Of a stretch of 64,000 nucleotides of DNA, positions 9,819 through 17,249 are shown piece by piece (the first letter of the stretch is position 1; every line of letters starts with the position of its first letter). The stretch is from assembly GCA_963734065.1 (NCBI GenBank), contig CAVTFN010000003.1, positions 496,001 through 560,000 of the forward strand. The letters run 5' to 3'. The stretch comes from DATBLE01 sp963734065. Its GTDB lineage: Bacteria; Actinomycetota; Thermoleophilia; Gaiellales; Gaiellaceae. The translations under genes were made by a program, and so were the position numbers. The notes beneath the pieces were generated by a model. It was not told where the DNA came from. It saw nothing but the letters and a program-made list of their open reading frames with translations, and ran no database searches.

Positions 9819-10105
9819 TGCCGAAGTACGTGATGCTGACGACGCTGACGGCGAAAGGGGTGCAGACCCTGCAGGCCCATCCCGAACGCCTGAAGGAGGT
9901 CAACCGAGACGTCGAGGAGCTCGGCGCGAAGGTGCTGCACCAGTGGGGGATGATCGGCGCGTACGACTTCCTGAACATCGTCGAGGCACCCGACGCCGAG
10001 ACGGTCGCCAAGGTTTCGATCGCGCTCGGCGCGCGCGGGAGCGCGAAGCTCCAGACGTTCGAGCTGATCGAGATCGACAGCCTGCTCGATCAGCTGTCTT
10101 CTTGA
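9818..10105 (+). CDS. GYD domain protein
   Basis: 95 residues matching the small GYD family: MPKYVMLTTLTAKGVQTLQ at the start and the family signature WGMIGAYDFLNIVEAPD (here GAYD) in the middle, followed by IALGARGSAKLQTFELI. GYD proteins form dimeric ferredoxin-like folds of unknown biochemical role. ATG at 9818 overlaps the upstream TGA; an in-frame GTG at 9815 is the alternative. The stop overlaps a TTG start for the phosphatase gene downstream. Confidence 0.85.
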   Translation: MPKYVMLTTLTAKGVQTLQAHPERLKEVNRDVEELGAKVLHQWGMIGAYDFLNIVEAPDAETVAKVSIALGARGSAKLQTFELIEIDSLLDQLSS

Positions 10106-10695
10106 TCCTCTTCCTCGCCCGGCACGCCGAATCCGTGCTGAACCACGAGAGGCGCGTCAACGGCGACCCGTCCGTTCCGGTGCCGCTCACCGAGCACGGG
10201 CGCGACGAGGCCCGCCTGCTCGGAGCCCAGCTCGCGAACGTCGAGCTCGATCTCTGCGTCCACACCCGGTTCGACCGGACGCGGGAGACGATCGAGCTGG
10301 CGCTCGGGAACCGGCACGTTCGCGTCGAGGTCGAGGTCGAGGCCGGGCTCGACGACATCAAGATCGGCGAGCTCGACGGCGAGCCGCTCGCCCGCTACCG
10401 CGAGGTGAAGCATGCGCTCGGCCGCAATCGACCTTTTCCCGGTGGCGAGAGCCTCGACGCCGCTGCGCTCCGCTATGCCGACGCGTTCGAGCGTCTCGCC
10501 GGCGGCGGCGCCGAGCGCGTCCTCGTCGTCTGTCACGAGATCCCGGTCCGCTATGCGCTGAACGCCGCCGCCGGCTCGGACCAGCTCGACGGACCGCCGT
10601 TCCACGAGGTCGCGAACGCGACCCCGTATGCGTTCGACGGCCGGCTGCTCGCGCGAGCGGCCGCGCGGATCCGCGAGCTGGCCTCCCAGGGCTAG
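10102..10695 (+). CDS. Histidine phosphatase family protein (phosphoglycerate mutase-like)
   Basis: 197 residues. The family signature appears as FLARHAESVLN, with phosphohistidine His in ARHAE, then FDRTRETIELAL and the second catalytic region VLVVCHEIPVRYAL (CHEI, equivalent to the common SHG/CHG His). TTG at 10102 overlaps the upstream TGA (TTGA); no ATG or GTG occurs before the RHAE motif that would fit better. Substrate cannot be predicted. The TAG stop forms part of a TAGGAT box that could drive the next small gene. Confidence 0.85.
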   Translation: MILFLARHAESVLNHERRVNGDPSVPVPLTEHGRDEARLLGAQLANVELDLCVHTRFDRTRETIELALGNRHVRVEVEVEAGLDDIKIGELDGEPLARYREVKHALGRNRPFPGGESLDAAALRYADAFERLAGGGAERVLVVCHEIPVRYALNAAAGSDQLDGPPFHEVANATPYAFDGRLLARAAARIRELASQG

Positions 10696-10704
10696 GATCG
10701 CGGC

Positions 10705-10896
10705 GTGGACCAGAACCGGCGCAGCCGGATGCGGAGCTTCCTGATCGGCGGCCTCGTCGGCGCCTCCGCCGCGCTCGCCGCGGCACGACGGCGCCGCGCA
10801 GCGCCCCGCCGCACGCCTGTCGGCCTCGCGGCTTTCGAAGACGCTCCGTGCTACGAGGAGACTCTGGAGAGGGAGCGGACGATCACCCGCACCTGA
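10705..10896 (+). CDS. Small basic protein with one hydrophobic segment, unknown
   Basis: 63 residues: a basic start (MDQNRRSRMRS), a hydrophobic stretch FLIGGLVGASAALAAA, a run of arginines (ARRRRAAPRRTP) and an acidic end. Possibly a membrane-tethered small protein. GTG at 10705 lies 6 nt after a TAGGAT box (10693-10698). The last 46 bp overlap the 3' end of the convergent glycosyltransferase gene. No family recognised; reality is supported by the promoter-start arrangement only. Confidence 0.6.
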   Translation: MDQNRRSRMRSFLIGGLVGASAALAAARRRRAAPRRTPVGLAAFEDAPCYEETLERERTITRT

Positions 10897-12509
10897 GCGC
10901 GGTGGACGGTGTCGTAGTTGATGTCCGCATCGCCCATCCCGAGCGACTTGCCGATCAGCTCGGCCTTGCGGGCGTCCTCGAGGTAGTGCGCGACCGTGCG
11001 TGTCGGCTTTCGCGTGCGGATGACCAGGAACGGCCCGAACGCGCGGGCCTCGAACTCGCTCCGCGGAAACGGCAGGCGGCGCTCGATCGTCGTCCGCTTC
11101 ACCGCGTTGTTGTTGTCGCCGGCGTCGAAGGCCCAGACGCCGCGCCCGAGCGGCTTCTTCGCGTCGTCGAGCGTCTCGAGCGCGAGCTTGGGGTCGGCGC
11201 GGGGCACGACAGTCCGCGACACCGCCGACCGGTGCTTCTCCCAGGCCGCCAGATACACCGGCTCGTAGGCGAAGAGGACGTCGTCGGGCCGTGACGTCGA
11301 CCCCAGCCACTCCGCGGCCGCACGGCGGGCGTCGACACGTACCGGGTTCTCGCGGTCGAACATGGCCGGAGTCTTGTGCCAGGCCCAGGCGACCTCCGCC
11401 GGCACGATCGCGAGCACGACCAGCCCGGCGAAGACCGGCCCCCAGCGGCCGGCGGAGCGCGACGCTGCGACGATCCCGCTCGCGACGGCGAGCGCGAAGA
11501 ACGGAAGCACGAAGATCAGGTGGCGCGACTCGGGCGCCGAGTTGCCGCCGAACCGGCCGAGGAGGAAGAACGCCGTCGGCGTGATCAGGACGCAGCCGGT
11601 CAGCAGCGCGCTGCGCGGGCGTCGCCGCGCCTGCCAGACCAGGCCGAACACGGCGAACGCGAGCACGATCACGAGCACGCCCCCGTAGCCGGCCGAGGCG
11701 TCGCCGGCGACGTGCCAGAGGTACGCGAACACCGCCCGAGGCGTGCGCAGCTTGCCGCCCCCGCCGCCGACGCCGACGTCCAGGCGGCTCGCCAGCACGA
11801 CGCTGCTTCGCCAGAACGGAATGGCGAGCAGGAGCACGGCGCCGAAGGCGACGACGGCCTGTCTCAGCCGGCTGCGGGTCAGCAGGACGTAGAGGCCTTG
11901 CGAGCCGAGCACCAGGGCGCCGTACTGGTGCGAGCCGATCGTCAGCAGCATGACGACCGCCCAGAGAGTCCAGGCTCTGCCTCCGCCTCGCTCGGTCGCG
12001 CGCAGCAAGGCGAGGTACGAGAGCGCCGACAGGAACAGGAAAAGGCTGTACATGCGGGCGTAGATGCCGTGGAAGAGGAACACCCAGCTCGCGGCCGCGA
12101 GCACGCACGCGGCGAGCGCGGGCGCACGGCCCACCAGTCGGTTGCCGAGCGCTGCCATCGCCGGGATGCTTGCCACTGCGAAGAGCGCCGAGAAGAACCG
12201 CATGGTCTCGAGACCGCCGCCGGTGTGCGCGACCACCCAGGCGAGCAGGAAATGCACCGGGGCGCCGCCGCGCTTGCCCAGGACGATGTCGAACAGGCCG
12301 CCGAGCGGCTGCCGGCCGACGAAGAGCGGCAGGGTCTCGTCCTCGTGCGGCGGCCAGCCCGACAGCTGGACGAGCAGGAAGACGGCGACCGCCGCCGTCA
12401 CCGCCGTCACGCCGGCGACGAACAGCCGGCGGTCGAGCTCCACCGCCGGGTGTCGCAGGCGGGGAAGCGCGGGTGCCGCGGCCTCGATCGTGGTCGCGCT
12501 CTCGTTCAT
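10851..12509 (-). CDS. Membrane glycosyltransferase, GT39/PMT-like
   Basis: 552 residues with about ten membrane helices. The first outer loop carries HEDE (PPHEDETLPLF), the acidic motif expected in GT-C enzymes of the GT39/ArnT type, which use polyprenyl-phosphate sugars outside the membrane. A soluble C-terminal part (about residues 400-552) follows the helices. It may glycosylate a surface protein or cell-wall polymer; acceptor unknown. ATG at 12509; a 12-bp palindrome (12526-12537) and a TAATGT box lie upstream. The 3' end overlaps the small gene at 10705-10896. Confidence 0.8.
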   Translation of the reverse strand: MNESATTIEAAAPALPRLRHPAVELDRRLFVAGVTAVTAAVAVFLLVQLSGWPPHEDETLPLFVGRQPLGGLFDIVLGKRGGAPVHFLLAWVVAHTGGGLETMRFFSALFAVASIPAMAALGNRLVGRAPALAACVLAAASWVFLFHGIYARMYSLFLFLSALSYLALLRATERGGGRAWTLWAVVMLLTIGSHQYGALVLGSQGLYVLLTRSRLRQAVVAFGAVLLLAIPFWRSSVVLASRLDVGVGGGGGKLRTPRAVFAYLWHVAGDASAGYGGVLVIVLAFAVFGLVWQARRRPRSALLTGCVLITPTAFFLLGRFGGNSAPESRHLIFVLPFFALAVASGIVAASRSAGRWGPVFAGLVVLAIVPAEVAWAWHKTPAMFDRENPVRVDARRAAAEWLGSTSRPDDVLFAYEPVYLAAWEKHRSAVSRTVVPRADPKLALETLDDAKKPLGRGVWAFDAGDNNNAVKRTTIERRLPFPRSEFEARAFGPFLVIRTRKPTRTVAHYLEDARKAELIGKSLGMGDADINYDTVHRAQVRVIVRSLSRVSS

Positions 12510-12525
12510 CGAATCCGGCCGAACA

Positions 12526-12537
12526 TTACGCGCGTAA
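12526..12537. promoter_or_regulatory. Palindrome in divergent promoter region
   Basis: TTACGCGCGTAA is a perfect 12-bp palindrome in the 65-bp gap between the GT39 gene (minus) and the zinc-ribbon gene (plus). Each arm supplies a TA step usable by a -10 box, so it may be an operator. Nothing binds it demonstrably. Confidence 0.4.
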
Positions 12538-12559
12538 AAAGGGCTGTGGATGACCCTGC

Positions 12560-12565
12560 TAGCCT
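12560..12565 (+). promoter_or_regulatory. -10 box before the zinc-ribbon gene
   Basis: TAGCCT, 9 nt before the GTG at 12575, fits the TAnnnT pattern seen before many genes of this window. Confidence 0.5.
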
Positions 12566-12574
12566 TGTCCGGCT

Positions 12575-12871
12575 GTGCCGATCTACGAGTTTCGCTGTCC
12601 GAACGGGCATCTGTTCGAGGTATTCCACCGGATCATGGATCCCGATCCCGAGATCTGCGAGGTCTGCGGTGCAGCGCCCTTGACGAAGGTGCTCCATCCG
12701 GTGCCGATCCACTTCAAGGGGTCGGGGTTCTACTCGACCGACTACGGGCGCGGTTCGCGCAAGCGCGACGCCAACGAGGGCGACGGGTCGGCGAAGAAGG
12801 ACGACAAGAAGGCGGACAAGGCCGAGACGACCGCCAACACGGAGAAGAAAGCCGCCGCCAGCGAGAGCTGA
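12575..12871 (+). CDS. FmdB-family zinc-ribbon protein
   Basis: 98 residues. MPIYEFRCPNGHLFEVFHR begins like FmdB/CxxC regulatory proteins and CEVCG supplies the second zinc knuckle. The first knuckle is C-x-x-G-H, so one cysteine of the usual CxxC pair is missing and the His may substitute. A lysine- and aspartate-rich disordered tail (KKDDKKADKAE) follows. GTG at 12575 sits 9 nt after TAGCCT. The family was described next to formamidase and many other genes; a general role is not established. Confidence 0.8.
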   Translation: MPIYEFRCPNGHLFEVFHRIMDPDPEICEVCGAAPLTKVLHPVPIHFKGSGFYSTDYGRGSRKRDANEGDGSAKKDDKKADKAETTANTEKKAAASES

Positions 12872-12890
12872 CGGCGGAGGACTGATCAGG

Positions 12891-14249
12891 GTGGGCATGG
12901 TGAGACGATCGGCGCTTCTCTTCGGCCTCGGCCTCCTGCTGGCCGGCAGCCTCGCGTCCAGCACGGCGGCCGCTCCGGGCACCGCCCGGTCGCAGGCGAC
13001 CTGGGTGCCACCCGTCTTCGCGCCGTACGGACGGCTCCTGGACGCCAGGGCTGCGATGCGACCGAGTAGCGTCAAGCGCGTCCTTCAGGGCTCGTGGTGG
13101 GGCGGCCCGTCGACCGCCTCGACGGGCGAGACGGTCAACGTCTTCCTGTCCGACGCGTTTTCGCAGAACGAGTCGACGCGCGCGACCTGGGTGAACTTCT
13201 TCGCCTGGCTCAACCACGGATCCGAGCTTCCGAGCCTCACGGTCTACGTCGCGCTGCTGTCCGAGGTGCAGTCGTTCTGCGGCCCCGAGGCGGCCGGCTG
13301 CTACAGCCCCGCACAGAAGATCCTGGTCATCCCGGGCGACCTCGACCAGAGCGTGAACTTCGACATCGCGGCGCACGAGTACGGACACCACATCGCGGCG
13401 AGCCGGCGGAACGATCCCTGGGATCCGAACGGCTACGGCCCCAAGCGCTGGGCGACCTACACGAGCGTCTGCTCGCGCGTGTCCGCCGGGACCGCGTTTC
13501 CCGGTGACGAGGGCTCGCACTACACGCTCAACACGGGCGAGGCCTTCGCCGAGGCGTACCGCGCGCTCGAGGAGTCGCGGGGCGTCTATCCCTGGGCGCA
13601 CCTCCCGCTGGTGGTCGATCCGAGCTTCACCCCCGACGCCGGATCCGAGGCGGCGGCGCTCGCAGACGTGCAGCAGCCCTGGAACGGGCCGTCCTCCGCG
13701 ACGTGGGAAGGCCGCTTCACTGCTCCGACGGTCAAGTTGAACGCCGCGGTCGGCCGCACCGTCTCGTTGAAGACGGCCGCGTCCGTGCCGGTGAAGGTCC
13801 TCGCGCGTGGCACCTACGCCATTGCCGTCCGCGACGCGTCGAAACAGGACGACTTCCACCTCACCGGGCCGGGAGTCGACCGGAGGACGGGGGTGCTCGG
13901 CCGCGGCCAGGTCAACTGGAAGCTCGACCTGAAGCCGGGCACGTACCGCTACCGGTCGGACACTCACCCGGCACTGAAGGGCTCGTTTCGGGTGACGGCC
14001 GCGGCCGCGGCGATTGCCGTCGCGCCGCTCGACCGCACGATCGCGACGGGTCTGGACGGCACCGTCCAGGCGACCGTCTCCGGCACCGCGGACGCAACGG
14101 TTCAGGTCGTGGATCCGTCGAGCGGGCAGGTCCTCGCCGCGCCTGCGCCCGGAACGGTCTCGGCCACCGCCTGCGGGCAGCGCTCGATGGTCCTGCGCGT
14201 GACCGCGAAGCAGGCGGGCACGTTCCGCGTGGCGATCAGCGCGCCCTGA
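12891..14249 (+). CDS. Secreted zinc metalloprotease with C-terminal cupredoxin-like domain
   Basis: 452 residues. A signal peptide (RRSALLFGLGLLLAGSLASS, cleavage about AAA-PG) precedes a catalytic domain with HEYGHH (H162, E163, H166) and downstream GEAFAEAYR, whose Glu can be the third zinc ligand (gluzincin-like). Residues about 290-375 resemble the two small cupredoxins at 56840 and 57243, including the HLTGPGV segment, but the copper ligands are largely lost (HN to DD, Cys to Ser, Met to Leu). A final beta domain ends the protein. Start GTG 12891 (10 nt after GGAGG); ATG 12897 is possible. Probably extracellular; substrate unknown. Confidence 0.8.
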   Translation: MGMVRRSALLFGLGLLLAGSLASSTAAAPGTARSQATWVPPVFAPYGRLLDARAAMRPSSVKRVLQGSWWGGPSTASTGETVNVFLSDAFSQNESTRATWVNFFAWLNHGSELPSLTVYVALLSEVQSFCGPEAAGCYSPAQKILVIPGDLDQSVNFDIAAHEYGHHIAASRRNDPWDPNGYGPKRWATYTSVCSRVSAGTAFPGDEGSHYTLNTGEAFAEAYRALEESRGVYPWAHLPLVVDPSFTPDAGSEAAALADVQQPWNGPSSATWEGRFTAPTVKLNAAVGRTVSLKTAASVPVKVLARGTYAIAVRDASKQDDFHLTGPGVDRRTGVLGRGQVNWKLDLKPGTYRYRSDTHPALKGSFRVTAAAAAIAVAPLDRTIATGLDGTVQATVSGTADATVQVVDPSSGQVLAAPAPGTVSATACGQRSMVLRVTAKQAGTFRVAISAP

Positions 14250-14255
14250 GCGGGC

Positions 14256-15386
14256 TCAGCGCACGCCGAGCGTCTGGCTCCCGGTGACGCACCCCGGGCC
14301 GAACGCCCCCGAGCCCGGTACGGGAGGCTGCGGGGCCGCCGCGCCGTTGAACTCCTGGATCACGCTCAGGTTCTCCTCGACGGAGCGGATCTCGCCGCCG
14401 CTGGCTTCGCCGCCCAGCCGGCAGTGCAGCGTCGATCCGCTGCTGGAGCGGAACTTCGACCAGCCGAGCGAGAGGAACGAGTGGGTCGACAGGTCGGTCG
14501 TGATCGGCGCGAGCAGGTCGTCGCCGATGAACGGGAGTTTGACGAGCGTCCCGAAGCCCGTCAGCTTTCCCGCCACCGCGTTCAGCACCTGCTGGTTGCG
14601 CTCGGCGCGCGCGAAATCCGTGTCCGAGGGGTCGAGCGCGTTCTTCCGCACGCGCGAGTAGATCAGCGCCCGGTGGCCGTCCATGTGCTGCTTTCCCTTG
14701 GCGAATCGCCAGCCCGGCCAGCGTGCGCAGCGCTCCTCGGTCGCGTAGGGGCAGTCGAACTTGGAGACGATCGGCTTCGCGACCGTGATGTCGATTCCGC
14801 CGAGCTTGTCGATCAGGTCCTCGAACTGGCTGAAGTCGACGACGGCGACGTGGTTCACCGGCAGCCCGGTCAGCTTCTTGACGGTCAGCACCGCCAGTCG
14901 CGGGCCGCCGACCTGCATCGCCGCGTTGATCTTGGAGTTGCCGTAGCCCGGGATCTCGACCACGAGGTCGCGCGGGATCGAGAGATACGCGATGCGGTGC
15001 CGGCTGGTGTCGACGCGGACGAGCGTGATCGAGTCGCTGCGGTTCGCCGACTCGCGGCCGCTGAGCTGGGCGTGGTCGGTCCCGAGCAGGAGGATGTTCG
15101 TTGCGCTCCCGTGCTGCTTGTCGAGCATCTGCTCCACCCGCGGGCTGAGCCGCTTGTTCGCTGCGGAGACCCCGTCGCGGAACTGGAAGTAGCTGACGAG
15201 CGCCCAGACGAGGACGAGCAGCAGGAAGGCGCCGATCAGGACCGGGATCCAGCGCAGCCAGCGGCGGGTCGGCCGCAGGTTGATCCGCGGCCGGCGGAGC
15301 CCGGGGCGCTCCGGCCTGACCGCCGGGACCTTGCCCTTGACCCGCCCTCCCCGGTAGAGGCGGTAGGGCTTCTCCTCCGGCGGCAT
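14256..15386 (-). CDS. LytR-CpsA-Psr (LCP) family protein
   Basis: 376 residues. A cytoplasmic Arg/Lys/Pro-rich region precedes one membrane helix (WIPVLIGAFLLLVLVWALVSY, about residues 45-65). The extracellular LCP domain has ILLLGTDH, SDSITLVRVD, SIPRDLVVEIPGYGNSKINAA and an HMDGHRALIYSRVRKN segment, all LCP hallmarks. LCP enzymes transfer polyprenyl-linked glycopolymers to peptidoglycan. A longer frame extends upstream, but ATG at 15386 is right for the family and lies 10 nt after a TACCAT box (15402-15397). It is divergent from the ROK kinase gene. Confidence 0.92.
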   Translation of the reverse strand: MPPEEKPYRLYRGGRVKGKVPAVRPERPGLRRPRINLRPTRRWLRWIPVLIGAFLLLVLVWALVSYFQFRDGVSAANKRLSPRVEQMLDKQHGSATNILLLGTDHAQLSGRESANRSDSITLVRVDTSRHRIAYLSIPRDLVVEIPGYGNSKINAAMQVGGPRLAVLTVKKLTGLPVNHVAVVDFSQFEDLIDKLGGIDITVAKPIVSKFDCPYATEERCARWPGWRFAKGKQHMDGHRALIYSRVRKNALDPSDTDFARAERNQQVLNAVAGKLTGFGTLVKLPFIGDDLLAPITTDLSTHSFLSLGWSKFRSSSGSTLHCRLGGEASGGEIRSVEENLSVIQEFNGAAAPQPPVPGSGAFGPGCVTGSQTLGVR

Positions 15387-15477
15387 CCGGCGGCGAATGG
15401 TAGCCCCAGCAGTTGCGCGCAGAAGTGTCGGTCTGGGACGCTTGGTAGGAGGGCGCGGCGGTAGGGTAGCCGCGCCC

Positions 15478-16386
15478 GTGGTGCCCAACGTGATCGGCGT
15501 CGACGTCGGCGGGACGAAGATCCTCGCCGGCGTCGTCGGCAGCGACGGGACGATCTCCGCGCACCGGGAGTACCCGACCCCGCTCGACTCCGAGGACGAG
15601 CTCCTCGACGGGCTCGAGGGCGCGGTCCGCGACCTGCTCGACGAGAGCGTCGTCGCGGCCGGGTTCGGCATCCCGTCGCGGATCGACCAGAGGTCGGGCA
15701 CGGCGATCGGCTCGGTGAACATCCCCCTCGTCGACCTGCCCTTCCGGGACGTGATGCGTGAGCGGCTCGGGCTCCCCGTGGCGATCGACAACGACGCCAA
15801 CGCGGCGGCGATCGCCGAGTGGCGCGTCGGAGCCGGTCGCGGGACCAACGACATGGTCATGATCACGCTCGGGACCGGAGTCGGCGGCGGGCTGATCCTC
15901 GACGGGCGGCCCTACCGCGGCTCGAGAGGCGCCGGCGCGGAGCTCGGTCACGTCGTGCTCGTCCACGACGGCGTCCGCTGCTCATGCGGAGGCTACGGGC
16001 ACCTCGAGTCGTACGTGTCCGGCAAGGCGGCCGACGAGCTCGCCCGCGAGGCATTCGGCCCGGCGGCCGACGCCCACCGGCTCGTGCGCATCGCGAACGA
16101 GGGCGACGCGACCGCAGTCGAGCTCCTGACCGAGATCGGGCGGAAGCTTGGCTCCGGCCTCGGCAGCATCGTGAACGCCTACGACCCCGAGCTGATCGTC
16201 GTCGGCGGGGGGTTCGCGGCGGCCGGCGAGCTGCTGCTCGGGCCGGCGCGCGAGGTGATGGAGCGCGAGGCTCTGAAGCCGATCCGCGAGGGGATGCGCG
16301 TCGTGCGCGCCGAGCTGGGCACGTCGGCAGGGATGATCGGCGCCGCCCTGGTCGCGCTCGATGCCGTCGATTCCGCCCCGGCCTGA
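15478..16386 (+). CDS. ROK family sugar kinase (glucokinase-like)
   Basis: 302 residues. ATP-binding GVDVGGTKI at the N-terminus, catalytic region AIDNDANAAAIAEW, TLGTGVGGGLI, and the zinc site GAELGH plus CSCGGYGHLES. The classical ROK motif CxCGxxGCxE has its third Cys replaced by His here, which may still bind zinc. It probably phosphorylates glucose or a related hexose; there is no DNA-binding domain, so it is a kinase rather than a ROK repressor. Tandem in-frame GTGs at 15478 and 15481 are the start options, 10-13 nt after TAGGGT. The TGA overlaps the rsmI ATG. Confidence 0.88.
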   Translation: MVPNVIGVDVGGTKILAGVVGSDGTISAHREYPTPLDSEDELLDGLEGAVRDLLDESVVAAGFGIPSRIDQRSGTAIGSVNIPLVDLPFRDVMRERLGLPVAIDNDANAAAIAEWRVGAGRGTNDMVMITLGTGVGGGLILDGRPYRGSRGAGAELGHVVLVHDGVRCSCGGYGHLESYVSGKAADELAREAFGPAADAHRLVRIANEGDATAVELLTEIGRKLGSGLGSIVNAYDPELIVVGGGFAAAGELLLGPAREVMEREALKPIREGMRVVRAELGTSAGMIGAALVALDAVDSAPA

Positions 16387-17195
16387 TGCCGCTCGCGGTC
16401 TGCGCGACCCCGATCGGGAACCTCCGGGACGTCACGCTCCGTGTCCTCGACGAGCTCGCCGAGGCCGATCTCGTGCTCTGCGAGGACACGCGGCGAACAC
16501 GGATCCTGCTCGACCGCCACGGCCTCTCCGCGCGCCTCCTCAGCTACCACGAGCACAACGAGGCGGCTCGCACTGCGGAGGTGCTGCCGCAGCTCGAGGC
16601 GGGGGCGAGGGTGGCGCTGGTCAGCGACGCCGGCCTGCCGGGGGTCAGCGATCCCGGCGCGCGGTTGATCGCCGCAGCGCTCGAGCAGGGAGTGCCGGTC
16701 ACCGTGCTGCCGGGGGCATCGTCGGTGGAGACCGCGCTCGTCGCGAGTGGGTTCGCTTCCGGGCGCTACCAGTTCCTCGGCTACCTGCCGCGGGCGGAGG
16801 CGGCGCTCGCCGCAGTGTGGGACGAGCTTCGGCGCTGGCCGTGGCCTGCGGTCGCGTTCGAGTCGCCGAAGCGCCTGCCGCGGACGCTGGCGTCGCTCGC
16901 CGGGGCGCTGCCCGAGCGTCCCGTGGCCGTCTGCCGTGAGCTGACCAAGCAGTTCGAGGAGGTCGTGCGCGGGTCCGCGTCCATGCTTGCGGAGCGGTTC
17001 GCCGAGCCGCCGAAGGGAGAGATCACGCTCGTGTTCGGCCCGTCGGAGCGGCCGCGGGACCCCGAGGAGGATCCGCAGGCCCTCGGCGCCGTCGACGAGC
17101 TGGTCTCGGCCGGCGTCGCCCGACGGCAGGCGGCCGATCTCGTCGCCCGGCTCACCGGGATGAGCCGGAACGCGCTCTACCGACGCTCTTTGTGA
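16386..17195 (+). CDS. rsmI: 16S rRNA (cytidine1402-2'-O)-methyltransferase RsmI
   Basis: 269 residues of the tetrapyrrole-methylase fold. Visible are CATPIGNLRDVTLRVLDEL, the LVCEDTRRTR-type segment (LVLCEDTRRT), LVSDAGLPGVSDPGARL, the GASSVETALVASGF SAM-binding loop and FESPKRL. RsmI 2'-O-methylates C1402 in the ribosomal decoding site. ATG at 16386 shares its A with the TGA of the upstream kinase gene. A C-terminal helical domain (GVARRQAADLVARLTGMSRNALY) resembles the RsmI HTH tail. Next gene has its own promoter. Confidence 0.95.
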   Translation: MPLAVCATPIGNLRDVTLRVLDELAEADLVLCEDTRRTRILLDRHGLSARLLSYHEHNEAARTAEVLPQLEAGARVALVSDAGLPGVSDPGARLIAAALEQGVPVTVLPGASSVETALVASGFASGRYQFLGYLPRAEAALAAVWDELRRWPWPAVAFESPKRLPRTLASLAGALPERPVAVCRELTKQFEEVVRGSASMLAERFAEPPKGEITLVFGPSERPRDPEEDPQALGAVDELVSAGVARRQAADLVARLTGMSRNALYRRSL

Positions 17196-17212
17196 CGAAA
17201 CTGTAACCAGAT

Positions 17213-17242
17213 TTGACAACGGCCGCAGCCGCTCCCTACCAT
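17213..17242 (+). promoter_or_regulatory. Promoter of the M23 peptidase gene
   Basis: TTGACA (17213-17218), 18-bp spacer, TACCAT (17237-17242), 7 nt before the ATG at 17250. This is the clearest case where both hexamers and a near-leaderless start are visible. Confidence 0.75.
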
Positions 17243-17249
17243 CGTTCCC

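Noticed and set aside
10090..12108. 672-residue open frame overlapping the GT39 and phosphatase genes
   Set aside because: Shadow frame; both real genes have recognisable motifs in other frames.
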